Assembly (NCBI GenBank): GCA_025174535.1
Contig: JALBUN010000001.1
Span: forward strand, 1,736,001 to 1,800,000
DNA from: Cantharellus purpuraceus
Lineage: Eukaryota; Basidiomycota; Agaricomycetes; Cantharellales; Hydnaceae
Reading direction: 5' to 3'
DNA: 64,000 nucleotides
Of the stretch, positions 33,653 to 47,016 are shown in pieces. The first letter of the stretch is position 1. Each line of letters opens with the position of its first letter. A program made the translations under genes and the position numbers. The notes beneath the pieces are model-generated. The model searched no databases. It had not been told where the DNA came from and worked only from the letters and a program-made list of their open reading frames with translations.

Positions 33653-36600
33653 ATGGAGGTCTGTCTATTCAGATATAACAATATCATATATCATATGTTT
33701 ACAGTCACCACGTGGATTATAGGGCCTTGTTGCACCCTCGAATTCGTCAACGGCGGCCGCTGTGACATTCATCACATTTGTGCAAGACCTCAAACGTAAG
33801 ACGAAAACATGGGGCCCCATGATTGAGCTATGCGCGAATGGAGAGAAAACTCTTGAACGGTTTCGATACCAGTTTCCAGATGATTGGTTGTACAGTGATC
33901 AATTGAGGGGGGAGTGGAGTGCGTACAATGAAATACTGAAAAGGAAGAGCGATTCTATACAAGAGCAACTAGGTGCGTTACGGCTATGCCCTGCAAATGT
34001 TATGTCTTCGCCGATTATGTTGCATAGCCGGTCTCCAATTGAAGATCGTTGCGGAGGATAAGATCGTAGAGAACAGAATAGGGGATATCCTTCAAGAATG
34101 GGAGCAAACGCGCCCTGTGCAGGGGAACATGCGCGCCGACACCGCGATGAATACGATCAACGTGTTCGAGGGCAAATTGACACGCGTACAAGAGGAATAC
34201 GATCTGCTATGTCGCGCCAAGGAGGCTCTTGACCTCGAGCTTGTCCGCCACACACGACTAGAACCTGTCTTTGAAGAACTTAGAGATTTGAAAGCCGTTT
34301 GGACAGCGCTTTCGGGAATTTGGAGTCAGATTGGCGAACTCCGGGAGAGTGTCTGGGCGACAGTGCAGCCAAGGAAGCTTAGGCAACAGATTGATGGTCT
34401 GTTGACCAGCACTAAAGATATGCCTACCAGAATGCGACAGTATGCAGCTTTTGAGTACGTTCAAGACGTGCTGAGGGGCTTACTCAAGTCAAACGTTATA
34501 ATTGGAGAGCTGAAGTCTGAGGCATTGAAGGAAAGACACTGGAGACAATTATTCAAGGTTCTACGCCTTCAGACGACTGTCAGCCTCTCTCAGTGAGTGC
34601 TTTTATCCACATGCGTGCTTTGCTGACATGTCGTTAGGCTAAACCTTGGACATGTCTATGACCTAGACCTAAAGAAGAACGAGACCTTGATCAAAGAAGT
34701 CATCGTTCAAGCCCAAGGGGAGGTCAGTACCCTCTTAAGTTTGCGAAGCTATAGTTGGTTAACTTTCTTGTGGCTAGATGGCCCTTGAAGAGTATATTAA
34801 GCAGGTTAAGGAAACCTGGACAAATTATACTCTTGACCTTGTTAACTACCAAAATAAATGTCGTTTGATTCGGTACGCGTCCCTCCATATTTTGTCTTGT
34901 TTTTGACTGCCTTGACATACACTTCAATGAAGTGGATGGGACGATTTATTTGCCAAGTGCAGCGAGAACTTGAATTCTTTGGTCGCAATGAAGTTGTCGC
35001 CATATTATAAAGGTGCTCAATTATGATTTTGGACAGCATGTATGCTCACATTGTGCTCTGCAGTTTTTGAGGAGGAGGTTTGTGATGTCAAGGACTGCTT
35101 GAATGGTACAGCTCACATCCTTTATAGGCTGCCTCTTGGGAAGAGAAATTGAACCGCATTCACGTACTGTTCGGTGTGCATGTGTTGGCAAACAAACCGT
35201 TTCCTAACACTAATGCGCTCTTCAGACGTTTGGATTGATGTGCAACGCCAGTGGGTATATCTCGAAGGAATTTTTTCGGGCAGCGCCGACATCAAGCATC
35301 TCCTTCCCGTGGAGAGCGCCCGTTTCGCAAACATCAATACTGAGTTCCTCACCGTCATGAAAAAGGTGTACAAGTCCCCCTTCATCATCGACGTCATGAA
35401 CATCCAAGGCATACAGAAGAGCCTCGAAAGGCTTGCTGACTTATTGAACAAGATCCAGAAAGCCCTGGGAGAGTATCTGGAACGCGAACGGGCCTCATTC
35501 CCTCGCTTTTATTTCGTTGGAGACGAGGATCTTCTTGAGATTATCGGGAACAGCAAGGACATCCTGAGGATTATGAAGCATCTCAAAAAGATGTTTGCGG
35601 GGATTTCCACGGTGATGCTAGACGAGGAGCTTACGCAAATTCAGGGTATGGCGTCTCGTGAAGGGGAGGAGGTTGCTTTCAAGGATCCTATTCTGCTCAA
35701 AGACTTTCCAAAGATCAACGATTGGCTCGCAAAAATCGAATCAGAGATGCGGGTTTCGCTCTCTCAATTACTTTGCGATGCAGTCGCAGAATTACAGACG
35801 TTCTATAGCACGGGGACAACCTTGATAGCCGACCGATTTATTCCATGGATCGAGAAGTATCCTGCTCAGCTGGTATCACTAGCTATACAGGTTGCATGGA
35901 CCAATGCGGTCGAGCGATCCTTTGAAACATCTCAGTCTCTGGAGGGGCCTCTGGCCACCGTGCGACAAGGTTTAGACCTCCTCGCTGATGTTGTCCTGAC
36001 AGAACTTAGTCCGATCACACGGCGGAAGTGCGAACACCTTATAACGGAACTCGTCCATCAACGCGATGTAACGCGAACCCTCGTTGCTCAACGTGTGGGT
36101 GATAATAAGGCATTTCCGTGGCTTTATCAGATGAGGTTCTATTTGGATTTGGATGGCAAGTTCGATAGTCCTTTGGACAGGCTCAAAATCAACCTTGCCA
36201 ACGCCGAATTTCCATACGGATGGGAATATCTTGGCGTCCCGGACAGATTGGTCCAGACTCCATTAACGGACAGGTGTTATCTGACATTGACCCAAGCCCT
36301 CGACAGCCAGCTGGGCGGGTCTCCTTTCGGGCCTGCTGGCACCGGTTAGCTGCCTTTCTCTCTCATCGTAGAAAGGACTTGACTCATAATTATTTAAAGG
36401 TAAGACTGAGTCGGTGAAGGCATTAGGTGTCCAACTGGGTCGTTTTGTCCTTGTATTCTGTTGCGACGAAACATTCGACTTTCAAGCTATGGGTCGTATC
36501 TTTGTTGGATTGTGTCAGGTTGGAGCATGGGGCTGTTTTGATGAGTTCAATCGACTCGAAGAGCGAATTTTAAGTGCGGTCTCACAACAAGTCCAAAGCA

Positions 36601-39600
36601 TACAACAAGGATTGGCGTCTTTGGTCAAGAATCCGAATACAGAGATAGAGCTTGTCGGAAAGAATCTCAAAATCAACCCAAATATCGGTTCGTTGCTCGC
36701 ATTCTTTAAAAAATTTCCTTTCAGCAAGGCGTGTTTAACGTTTCGATTATTAGGCATCTTCATCACTACTAATCCCAATTACGCGGGCCGATCTACACTG
36801 CCACCTAATTTAACGAAACTATTTCGTCCGTGAGTATTTCTGTTTATCTTTGCGATAGCTTCCCTCAGCGAGTATTACCTCCCAGTATGGCAATGACCCG
36901 ACCTGACCGAGAGCTGATCGCTCAGGTCATGCTGTTCTCTCAAGGCTTCCGCACTGCAGAAACATTGGCGTCAAAAATTGTCCCATTCTTTAACCTCTGC
37001 TCAGAGCAACTATCTGCACAGCCACATTATGACTTTGGACTTCGGGCTCTCAAAGCGGTACTTGCTAGTGCTGGTATCTTGAAGCGCGAGCGGTTACAAT
37101 CGATTCGTGCCTCAGGCGACCCAAGTGAAGGTTCCACCATGGGGTTATCAGATAGCATCTCGGAACAGGTCATTCTCATCCAAAGCGTCACTGAGACTAT
37201 TGTCCCTAAACTAGTGGCGGATGATGTCCCATTGTTGACGAGGTATGTGGACCAAAGTGAAAGATATAAGCTCTGACCGTTTTACAGTCTCCTTGCCGAT
37301 GTATTCCCAGGGGTTGATTACTTCCCAGTTGACCTGGATGCCCTCCGTGAACAGATAATCAAAGTTTGTGCAGAACGCAGACTGGTCGTTGGCGAACGCT
37401 GGATTGCCAAGATACTTCAGCTCTATCAAATTCAGAAAATTCAGCATGGGCTAATGATGGTCGGACCGTCTGGAAGTGGCAAGACTAATGCCTGGCAGGT
37501 CCTTATGGCCGCGTTGGAACGATTAGATGGAACGGAGGGTGTCTCCTACGTTATCGATCCCAAGGCTATGCACAAGGATGCATTGTACGGTACACTCGAC
37601 CCCACAACTCGTGAGTGGAACGATGGTCTGTTTACCCATATTCTGCGCAAGATCGTGGACGATGTACGAGGAGAAAGCGGCAAGAGGCACTGGATTGTCT
37701 TTGACGGCGACGTTGACCCCGAATGGGTGGAGAATTTAAATAGGTAAATGAATGCACCATCAATCATTGCGTGATGACTTAAACGACCAATTCAGTGTAT
37801 TGGATGACAACAAACTTCTCACTCTTCCCAATGGTGAACGGTTGAACCTCCCCCCAAATGTACGTATCATGTTCGAGGTGGAACATCTCAAATACGCTAC
37901 GCTTGCAACGGTCAGTCGTTGTGGGATGATCTGGTTCAGCGAGGATGTCATCGATCCGCCGATGGTTTATCGAAATTACCTGGACACACTGGCAACCGTA
38001 GCCTTAGACGCGGATGACGAGGATGCTTTTGATAATCCTTCTCGCCGCATGGATGCTCTACCCACCGAGTCCCTGTCGCCTAATATCGTCATCCAACGCA
38101 ATATCGGTGCAATCTTGGAGCCATACTTTACTGAGGACGGTCTCGTGACTGCGGCTTTGGATTTTGCGGAATGCATAGAGCATATCATGGATTTCACTGT
38201 CACGCGAGCCCTGAACACCTTATTTTCATTAATAAACAAGACAGTGCGCAATGTGATTGAATACAACAATCAACATAGCGATTTTCCTCTGCCCACTGAG
38301 CGTGTGGAACAGTATGTCACCAAAAGACTACTGGTCAGTATCATCTGGGCATTCACCGGAGATGCGAAGCTGGATCTTCGCGCCGATATGGGAGACTTTT
38401 TACGTGGACGTACCGGCGTCGACCTGCCGCCACTCGTTCCTGGCACTTCTCTTCTTGATTTCGACGTGCAAGTTGCCTCTGGCGACTGGCTAGCCTGGCA
38501 GTCTAAAGTCCCGATCATAGAGATCGAGGCACACGCGGTTACAGCGGCTGATGTCGTCGTTCCTACTATGGATACCGTACGCCATGAAGAAGTGCTGTAT
38601 TCGTGGCTGTCGGAACATAAACCTTTAATGCTCTGCGGTCCCCCTGGTTCGGGAAAGACTATGACACTTTTCTCCGCCCTGCGCAAATTGCCTGACATGG
38701 AGGTCGTTGGTCTCAACTTTTCTAGTGCCACGACACCAGAGCTCATTTTGAAGACATTCGAGCAGTATTGTGAATATCGGAAGACACCAAATGGTGTCAT
38801 TCTTGCTCCTGTTCAGATTGGTCGCTGGTTGGTCGTTTTCTGCGACGAGATCAATCTACCAGCCCCAGACAAGTATGGAACACAGAGGGTCATTTCTTTC
38901 CTCCGTCAACTTGTAGAGTCTGGTGGTTATTATCGAACTAGCGATATGGCGTGGGTGAAACTAGAGCGTATTCAATTCGTTGGCGCATGTAACCCCCCTA
39001 CGGATCCTGGTCGTGTGCCGTTGAGTCATCGTTTCCTTCGACATGCGCCATTGATTATGGTCGACTATCCTGGAGAAGTTTCCCTGAAGCAAATCTATGG
39101 TACTTATAACCGTGCAATGCTTAAAGTTGTACCTAATCTCCGTGCCTATTCGGAGCCTCTCACAGACGCTATGGTAGCGTTCTATCTGGCGTCTCAGAAA
39201 CGATTCACTACCGACATCCAGGCGCACTATGTGTATAGTCCTCGTGAGCTCACCAGATGGGTTCGCGGCCTTTACGAAGCCATCAGGCCTCTGGACATGC
39301 TCTCTGTGGAAGGCCTGATTCGTGTTTGGGCCCACGAAGCTCTGCGTCTTTTTCAAGACCGACTTGTCACCGAAGATGAAAAACAATGGACAGATGAAAA
39401 CATTGACTTTGTTGCGATGGAAAGCTTTCCAACGATCAATCGCGATGAGGCGTTGTCAAGGCCAATACTCTTTTCCAATTGGACCTCCAAGAATTACATA
39501 CCCGTCGACCGTGAACAGTTACGGGAGTATACTAAGGCTCGTCTTCGCGTTTTCCATGAGGAAGAATTGGACGTCCCTCTAGTCTTATTCAATGATGTCC

Positions 39601-42600
39601 TGGACCACGTGTTGCGAATCGATCGTGTTTTCCGACAAGTTCAAGGCCATCTTCTCTTAATTGGAGTAAGTGGCAGTGGCAAGGTGAGTGTTCAGCAGGA
39701 TGTATGTATTTTAGGACTCTGACATTGAGATTCAGACGACCCTATCCCGCTTTGTGGCTTGGATGAACGGTCTAAGTATCTTCCAAATCAAGGTTTCGAA
39801 TAAATATACCGGAGATGACTTTGATGACGACTTACGAACAGTGCTTCGACGTGCCGGTACCAAAGGCGAAAAAATATGCTTCATCATGGATGAGTCGAAT
39901 GTCCTTGACTCAGGTTTTCTCGAGCGCATGAACACACTTCTTGCCAATGCAGAGGTGCCTGGTCTATTTGAAGGGGATGAACACTCAGCTCTCATGACTG
40001 CTTGCAAGGAGGGCTCTCAACGAGATGGTTTAATGTTGGATTCCCATGAGGAACTGTATCGGTGGTTCACGCAACAAGTGGCCAAGAACCTACATGTCGT
40101 TTTTACAATGAACCCGCCAGAGAATGGACTGGCGTCTCGAGCTGCCACTTCTCCAGCTTTGTTCAACCGATGTGTTCTAGACTGGTTTGGCGACTGGAAC
40201 GATCAAGCTTTCTATCAGGTTGGGATGGAATTCACTCGAACACTCGATTTGGACCTTCCCGCCTATGCGCCACCAATGCATTTCCCAATAGCGTACCGTC
40301 AGCTAGAGATGCCTCCTAGCCATCGCACGGCCGTTGTAAACGCCCTCGTCCATGTTCACCAGACTCTTTATCAAATCAATACCAGATTGAGTCGTCGCCA
40401 GGGTCGTTACAATTACGTGACACCTCGACACTATTTGGACTTGTGAGCTTCCCTTTCTGACTTTGTTGTGCAAGCTAACGCAAGTCACACTAGCCTTCAT
40501 CACTATGTTCGTCTTTACTCTGAAAAGCGCGATGAACTAGAGGAACAACAACGACATCTTCATGTTGGTCTTGACAAGCTGCGTGATACTGTGACACAAG
40601 TGGAAGAGTTACGCAAGAGTCTCGCAATGAAACGTAGACAGTTGGAAGCCAAAGACGCCGAAGCAAACGAGAAACTCAGGCGAATGGTGGCGGATCAGCA
40701 AGAGGCTGAGCAGAAGAAGGCGGCTTCGATTGAAATTCAGGCTGCCCTGGCGGAACAGGATCGGAACATCGAACAGCGTCGTTCGGTTGTTCTCGCTGAC
40801 CTGGCCAATGCCGAGCCAGCAGTCTTAGAAGCTCAAGCAGCCGTCAATAATATCCGTCGTAATCAAATGCAAGAGGTTCGGGCCATGGCTAACCCTCCGG
40901 AAGCAGTGAAGTTAGCTATGGAGTCAGCTTGCACCATCTTGGGTCACAAAGTAGACAGTTGGCGTACAGTTCAAGGTATCATTCGCCAAGATAACTTTCA
41001 ACAAAGGATTTTGGGCTTTGACACCAATCGACAGCTCACAAAACAGCTGCGAGACTTCATGAAGAAGGAGTACCTAAGCCGTCCCTCGTACAACTATGAG
41101 ACTGTCAATCGTGCCAGCAAGGCCTGCGGACCGGTCGTTAAGTGGGTTATTGCCCAAATCAGTTTCTCTGAAATCCTGGACCGAGTCGAGCCCCTCCGAA
41201 ATGAAGTCCAGTCCCTCGAGAACCAAGCTGAGCAAACCAAACAGCAGGCCGCCACGATGGTAGAAATGATCGCAGAATTGGAGTCTAGCATCAAACGGTA
41301 CAAGGAAGAGTACGCATTGCTTATCAGCGAAACGCAATCTATCAAAGCCGAAATGGAGCGTGTGCAGAGCAAGGTCGATCGAAGCATGACACTACTCGAA
41401 AGCTTGTCTTCAGAAAGGGCTCGTTGGGAGGCTGGAAGTCGCACATTCGAAACGGAGATGAGCACCATTGTTGGCGACGTACTGTTGTCGGCGGCCTTCG
41501 TCGCATATGGTGGCTTTTTTGACCAACATTACCGTGAAGGGATGTGGCAAGAGTGGTCAGGTCACCTCGCAGACGCCAACATCAAATATAAACCGGAGCT
41601 CTCGCTAACGGAATATCTTTCGACTCCTGACGACCGTCTCAGTTGGCAGTCTAAATCATTGCCTTCAGATACGCTTTGTACGGAAAATGCTATCATGCTG
41701 AAGCGGTTCAATCGCTATCCTCTCATCATCGACCCCACGGGTCAGGCTACGACGTTCCTCCTTAATGAATATAAAGAACGGAAGATTACCGTCACGAGTT
41801 TCCTAGATGAAGCATTCCTAAAGGTGTTAGAGAGTGCTCTTCGGTTCGGAAATGCATTACTCATCCAGGATGTGGAACATCTCGACCCGATACTAAATGC
41901 AGTTCTTAACAAGGAAATACGGCGGACTGGAGGTCGGGTTCTCATCCGATTGGGAAGTCAGGACATTGATTTCTCTCCGTCATTCACCATGTTTTTGTCA
42001 ACAAGAGACCCTTCTGTCGAGTTTTCCCCTGACATCTGTAGCCGCGTAACCTTCGTGAACTTCACCATGACACGAAGCAGTTTGCAGAGTCAGTCACTGG
42101 ATCAGGTCCTAAAGGTCGAGCGTCCGGAAACCGATCGTAAGCGAACAGATTTAATGAAAGTGCAAGGCGAATTCCGTCTACGATTACGGACCTTGGAAAA
42201 GCTGCTCCTCCAGGCACTCAATGAGTCCAGTGGAAACATCTTGGACGACGACAAAGTAATTGACACTCTAGAGACACTCAAAAGAGAAGCTGCAGAGATA
42301 ACGCGCAAAGTAGAGGAAACAGATATTGTGATGAAAGAAGTGGAAGAAGTGACTACAGAGTACATTCCGTTGGCACAAGCATGCAGCTCGATCTTCTTTA
42401 TCATGGAACAACTCAACCTCGTCAACCATTTCTACCAGTTCTCGCTTCGGTTCTTCCTTGATATATTTGACTACGTCCTTCATCAGAATCCAAACCTAAA
42501 GAATATCCGAGACTCCAATCGACGACGGGAGATACTGTTAAACGATCTGTTCTTGATCGTCTATCAACGGACATCACGTGCACTGCTGCACCATGACCAC

Positions 42601-45126
42601 GTTATGCTTGCCGTTCTTCTTGCGCAGACTAAGATACGTGCCACCGATGAAATTTCAGACGAGATGGAATTTTTACTTGAAAGCGGGGACAGTGCATTAG
42701 CGGCTGCCAGTGCCATCGGAATCACAGAGAAGCCGTCGATCCTATCTCCAGATCAACAGCAGCGTTTACAAGCTTACTCTCGCAATGTCATATTCAAGCC
42801 CGTACAAGCCCATCTGGCAGAACAAGAAAGCGATTGGGCATCATTCTTGGAGGCAGAGATGCCGGAGAATTGTGTTCCTTGGCCATGGGACCCTGCTCCA
42901 GGTACGCGTAGATCATATTAAGGAATACCCCAATTGACTAGCATCATCTTCTAGAGGTCGTTAGAGCAACACGAAACTTGCTATTAATCAAGTGTTTCCG
43001 GCCGGATCGACTCCTCCAAGCAACTGCTGCTTTTGTGAAGGTCGTTTTTGCAGCTGACTTGTCCGTTGAATCGAGCTACGATTTAAGTGCCATTGTCTCG
43101 AACGAAGTGCAACCGGCCACGCCTCTCGCGTTGGTATCTGTCACAGGATACGATGCCAGCTACAGGGTGGAAAATTTAGTCCAGAACACAGGTGTTAAAT
43201 GCACCCCAGTTGCAATGGGTTCTCAAGAAGGCTTTACGCTAGCCGATCAAGCTATTGCTATGGCTGCCCGTCAAGGAACTTGGGTATTATTGAAGAACGT
43301 CCATCTCGCGCCCTCTTGGCTCGGCCAATTGGAAAAGCGACTACAGAACCTCAATCCTCACCGCAATTTCCGCCTTTTTTTAACCATGGAGGCCAATCCA
43401 GTCATCCCGGTGAACTTACTGCGTCAATCACGTATATTCATGAACGAACCTCCTCCAGGAATTAAAGCCAACTTACTCGATTCATTGCGTAGCATTTCAA
43501 CCTCCCGCCTAACCCACGGCCCTGCAGAGAAAGTTCGGCTTTATTTCCTCCTTGCGTGGTTTCATGCTGTCGTTCAGGAGCGGCTGCGATATGTGCCCCT
43601 CGGGTGGAGTAAGACCTACGACTTCAACGATTCAGACATGGCAGCTGCCTTCAGTACCATTGACACGTGGTTGAATTCTGTCTCTAAGGGCCGCGCTAAC
43701 ATAGATCCTGCGTTCATCCCATGGGATGCAGTCAGAACGCTTGTCAAACAATCTGTCTATGGAGGCAGAATTGACAGTGATTTCGACCAGAGGGTGCTAG
43801 ATGCTTTTGTCGACCGGTTGTTCACTGCGACATCGTATAATGTCGACTTCGATCTGATTCCTTACACCGATGGCCAGCAGACGTTGACGGTACCAGAAGG
43901 CACGAAGATGGAACATTTCTTGACCTGGGTGCAAGGCCTCCCGGACAGGGAGCCACCATCATGGCTTAGCCTTCCTCCTACCGCAGAGAGAGTAATTGCT
44001 GTTTCACAAGGTGAGTTAGGGTGGCTACGCAGTGTCCTTATTGATCACAATAACAGGAAATATGTTACTGGGCAAGCTGCGAAAGATGAGAACGCTTGTG
44101 GACGATGACGATGACGAAACAGCAGCCACCACTGCCTCCAAAGCAGAGGTTTCCCAACAGCCTGCATGGATGCGGAGTCTGCTGCAACATTGCCAAGAAT
44201 GGTTGGCAGTGTTGCCTGAGGTGAGTGACATCATGCCACAGCTTCGACGAGCGTTTGTAACATGGATCACTCCATTAGGCCTTAAAGGTTCTGCAGAAGC
44301 ACACAGGAGACAACAGAGATCCGTTGTTCCGATTCTTTGCTCGCGAAGGCAACGTTGGGCGTAAGTTACTCGCCCAGATCAGGAAGGACTTGAGCGATGT
44401 TATCAAAGTGTGCGAAGGGGCACTGAAGCAGACGAATCACCTCCGTAACCTTATGAGTCATCTCACCAAAGGTGCGCCAATTATACAAAGGTAGATAGTA
44501 TTGGACTGAAATATTCCGAAGGCACAATCCCGGACCATTGGCGACGATACAAAGTGACTCGAACGACCGCCGTCTCCCAATGGATACCCAATCTTGGCCG
44601 TCGTTTGGTGCAACTCGAACGGATTGCGCAACTCGATTCCCTGAATGACGTTGAGGTTTGGCTTGGTGGCTTGTTCTATCCGGAAGCGTATGTCACAGCC
44701 ACAAGGCAAGCAGTGGCGCACCGCAAGAAGTGGTCCTTGGAGACTCTCGATCTCAGGCTCGACTTGGAGCAAATCCAAGATCCCGAAGCCTTCATTGTCG
44801 ATGGTGCAGTTTGCAGTTCCAATCAACCGTCTTTTCAATTGACTTATATTTAAATCATACTAGGACTCATGTTAGAAGGGGCAGCTTATTTGGGCAATCG
44901 TTTGTCTCTTAACAATGGTCAGTCTGTTCGACTAGGTCCATCCCAGTTGCGATGGGTGCAAGTGGAGCCGTCCGACAATCCCAAGAACTCCAACTCCACG
45001 GTCAACCTTCCAGTATACCTTAACACTGATCGGAGTGATGTGTTATTCACCGTGAATCTACCATTCGAAGAAGTCGGCTGCAACTTGGTTGCCATGAGAG
45101 CAGTGTGCCTCACTGCAGGCGGTTAA
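33653..45126 (+). CDS. DYN1: Cytoplasmic dynein heavy chain, motor-only polypeptide
   Basis: Dynein heavy chain is the minus-end microtubule motor. The first two-codon exon (ATG 33653, intron 33659-33729) joins [10 protein letters not shown]...[12 protein letters not shown], which is already the start of the linker domain. Motifs in order are: AAA1 GPAGTGKT (split by an intron at 36345-36399) and GCFDEFN; AAA2 GPSGSGKT (about 37462); and AAA3 GPPGSGKT (about 38638) with FCDEIN. AAA4 has GVSGSGKT (split near 39685) and FIMDESN. The stalk coiled coil and microtubule-binding tip follow (about 40500-41340), then AAA5, AAA6 and the C-terminal domain, ending TAA... with GG before the stop at 45124-45126. 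The ~1,300-residue tail that precedes the linker in single-gene dyneins is absent. The divergent SmE gene starts only 122 bp upstream, so the tail is not adjacent. I estimate about 3,400 residues. Confidence 0.93.
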
Positions 45127-45299
45127 ATAAGTTATAGACTACTACATGATGATACCCGGACAGCGATTGTTATGCCTTCTAACGAGCTTTTGACATGTCA
45201 TGTTACTTCTCATCGCTCTCCTTATCGGACAATGTCAAATGAGAGAAAAGCGAGAGTTGGGCCCTAAAATAGACATCAACAACCAATTGGCAAGAAAGA

Positions 45300-45599
45300 C
45301 TAAACTTGATCTTGCCGTTTGTAATCACGAAGGCTTTCCAACATACGAATGACTTCGTCTTGATTTAAGAGTGACATATCACCACCAGGGAGATTGGTGG
45401 CTTGTGCTTTGGCCTTTGTCATGATCTCTTTGAACTCATTCGTCTGTAGAGAATCCGAAAATTAATACTCTGATTTTGGTACAAATAATAGCGGACTTGC
45501 AGTGTTCAGAAGTGCTTGCTTGGAGGCATGGCCTTCTTGCTTTTGGCTCGTCTCCAAGACGTCCACCAACGCTGGCAGCAGTGAACTGAATGTGTCCAT
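45300..45599 (-). CDS. MED9: Probable Mediator subunit MED9
   Basis: Mediator links transcription factors to RNA polymerase II; MED9 (yeast Cse2) is a small middle-module subunit. Two minus-strand exons, 45599-45501 and 45443-45300, give 80 aa. The sequence has a helical N-terminus (SSLLPALVDVLETSQ), SKQALLN, and a conserved-looking LPGGDMSLLNQDEVIRMLE followed by a short basic end, the pattern seen in fungal MED9 proteins. The intron 45444-45500 has a GC donor (GCAAGT). The stop faces the dynein stop (173 bp gap), and the start is only about 40 bp from the THR1 start on the other strand. Very short proteins are easily misjudged, so the assignment is moderate. Confidence 0.68.
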
Positions 45600-45639
45600 G
45601 AGTGAATGGACAACGAAAAGCAACTTAATAACTCCGACG

Positions 45640-46799
45640 ATGAGTGGCCAGCAACAAAGGTATACCATAAAAGTTCCCGCGACCAGTGCCAATATTGGAC
45701 CAGGCTTCGATGTCGTCGGGCTTTCACTTTCTCTGTACCTCACGTTGACAGTGACCGTATCATCGTCAGTGGATTCATCGCCACCTGTAATCACATACTC
45801 GGGCGAAGGATCTGACAAAGTTCCTCTTGATGCATTCAAGAACCTCACAACCCGTGTCGCACTATATGTTCTACGGTGTCATGGTATCCAGAAATTTCCT
45901 TCCATGAGCCTGCACGCACATAATGAGATTCCATTCGGCCGTGGATTAGGCTCCTCGGGAGCCGCCGTAATCGCAGGAGTTCTCCTGGGGAATGTCTTAG
46001 GAAACCTCAAGCTCTCAGTGTCACGAATGTTGGATTTTGCTCTAATGGTCGAGCGACATCCTGATAATGTGACCGCGGCATTGGTGGGCGGCTTCGTTGG
46101 CTCCTACCTTCGCGAATTAGATAGCGCCGCAACAGAAGCAGCTTCTGTACCACTCTCAGAAGTGTTACCCGAGTATCCTCCAGATGCTGATGAGAACTGG
46201 GGAAAAGACCCTCCCATGCCCCCCTTAGGTATTGGCCATTTCGTCAAATTTGGTTGGGCGAAGGAAATTCGCGCTATCGCTATCATCCCGCGGTTTGAAC
46301 TTAGCACAGCAAAGGCTCGAGATGTCTTGCCGCAAACTTATACTCGAAAAGATCTGGTTTGTCTTTAAGGACTTACTTGTGTGCGCCAATCTCATCCCTC
46401 AACACAGGTTTTCAACATGCAACGATTAGCCGTTTTGACTACAGCATTGGCACAGTCCCCTCCGGATCCTGAATTAACCTATGAAGCTATGAAGGATCGT
46501 GTACACCAACCGTATCGCAAAGGACTGGTACAATTTTTGTCTCGCTAGGTTGCACCCTGAACTTCAACTCTGTATAGGTTCCAGGTCTTCCTGAAGTGAC
46601 TTCTGCTATTACGCCACAAACCCATGAAGGCTTGCTAGGCATTTGCCTTTCCGGGGCTGGTCCTACTATTCTTGCCCTCGCCACGAAAGGGTTTACGCAA
46701 ATTGTAGTGGATGCTAGACGAATATTCAGCGAGAAAGGCATTGAGGTGGACTGGCTGCTGCTGGATGTAGCTGGCGGAAGTACCACCGCTGATAATTAG
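45640..46799 (+). CDS. THR1: Homoserine kinase
   Basis: Homoserine kinase phosphorylates homoserine with ATP in threonine biosynthesis; it belongs to the GHMP kinase superfamily. Exons 45640-46356, 46408-46527 and 46578-46799 sum to 1059 nt (352 aa). The N-terminal motif KVPATSANIGPGFD, the GHMP glycine-rich loop PFGRGLGSSGAAV, a MVERHPDNVTAAL stretch and the C-terminal CLSGAGPTILAL are all present. I chose ATG 45640 because the open frame upstream overlaps MED9 and lacks conserved sequence. The C-terminus (DVAGGSTTADN) is short but complete. Confidence 0.95.
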
Positions 46800-47016
46800 A
46801 CTGTATTCTTCTTTCGTGACAACGGGTTCCTCTATAGACCGGGCACTTGCAAGCAAAAGCATACCCACCTAACAAAAGTTTTTGATCCTTGAAGATACGT
46901 GGTTGTGATTGTATCAGGATTGTTAGAATGTATATAGCTAGGCCTGATATCACATGGCGTCGTAGCCGAGTCCGCTGCATTTTCGGATATTTATTTGTGC
47001 GTGCATATGCCTTTAT

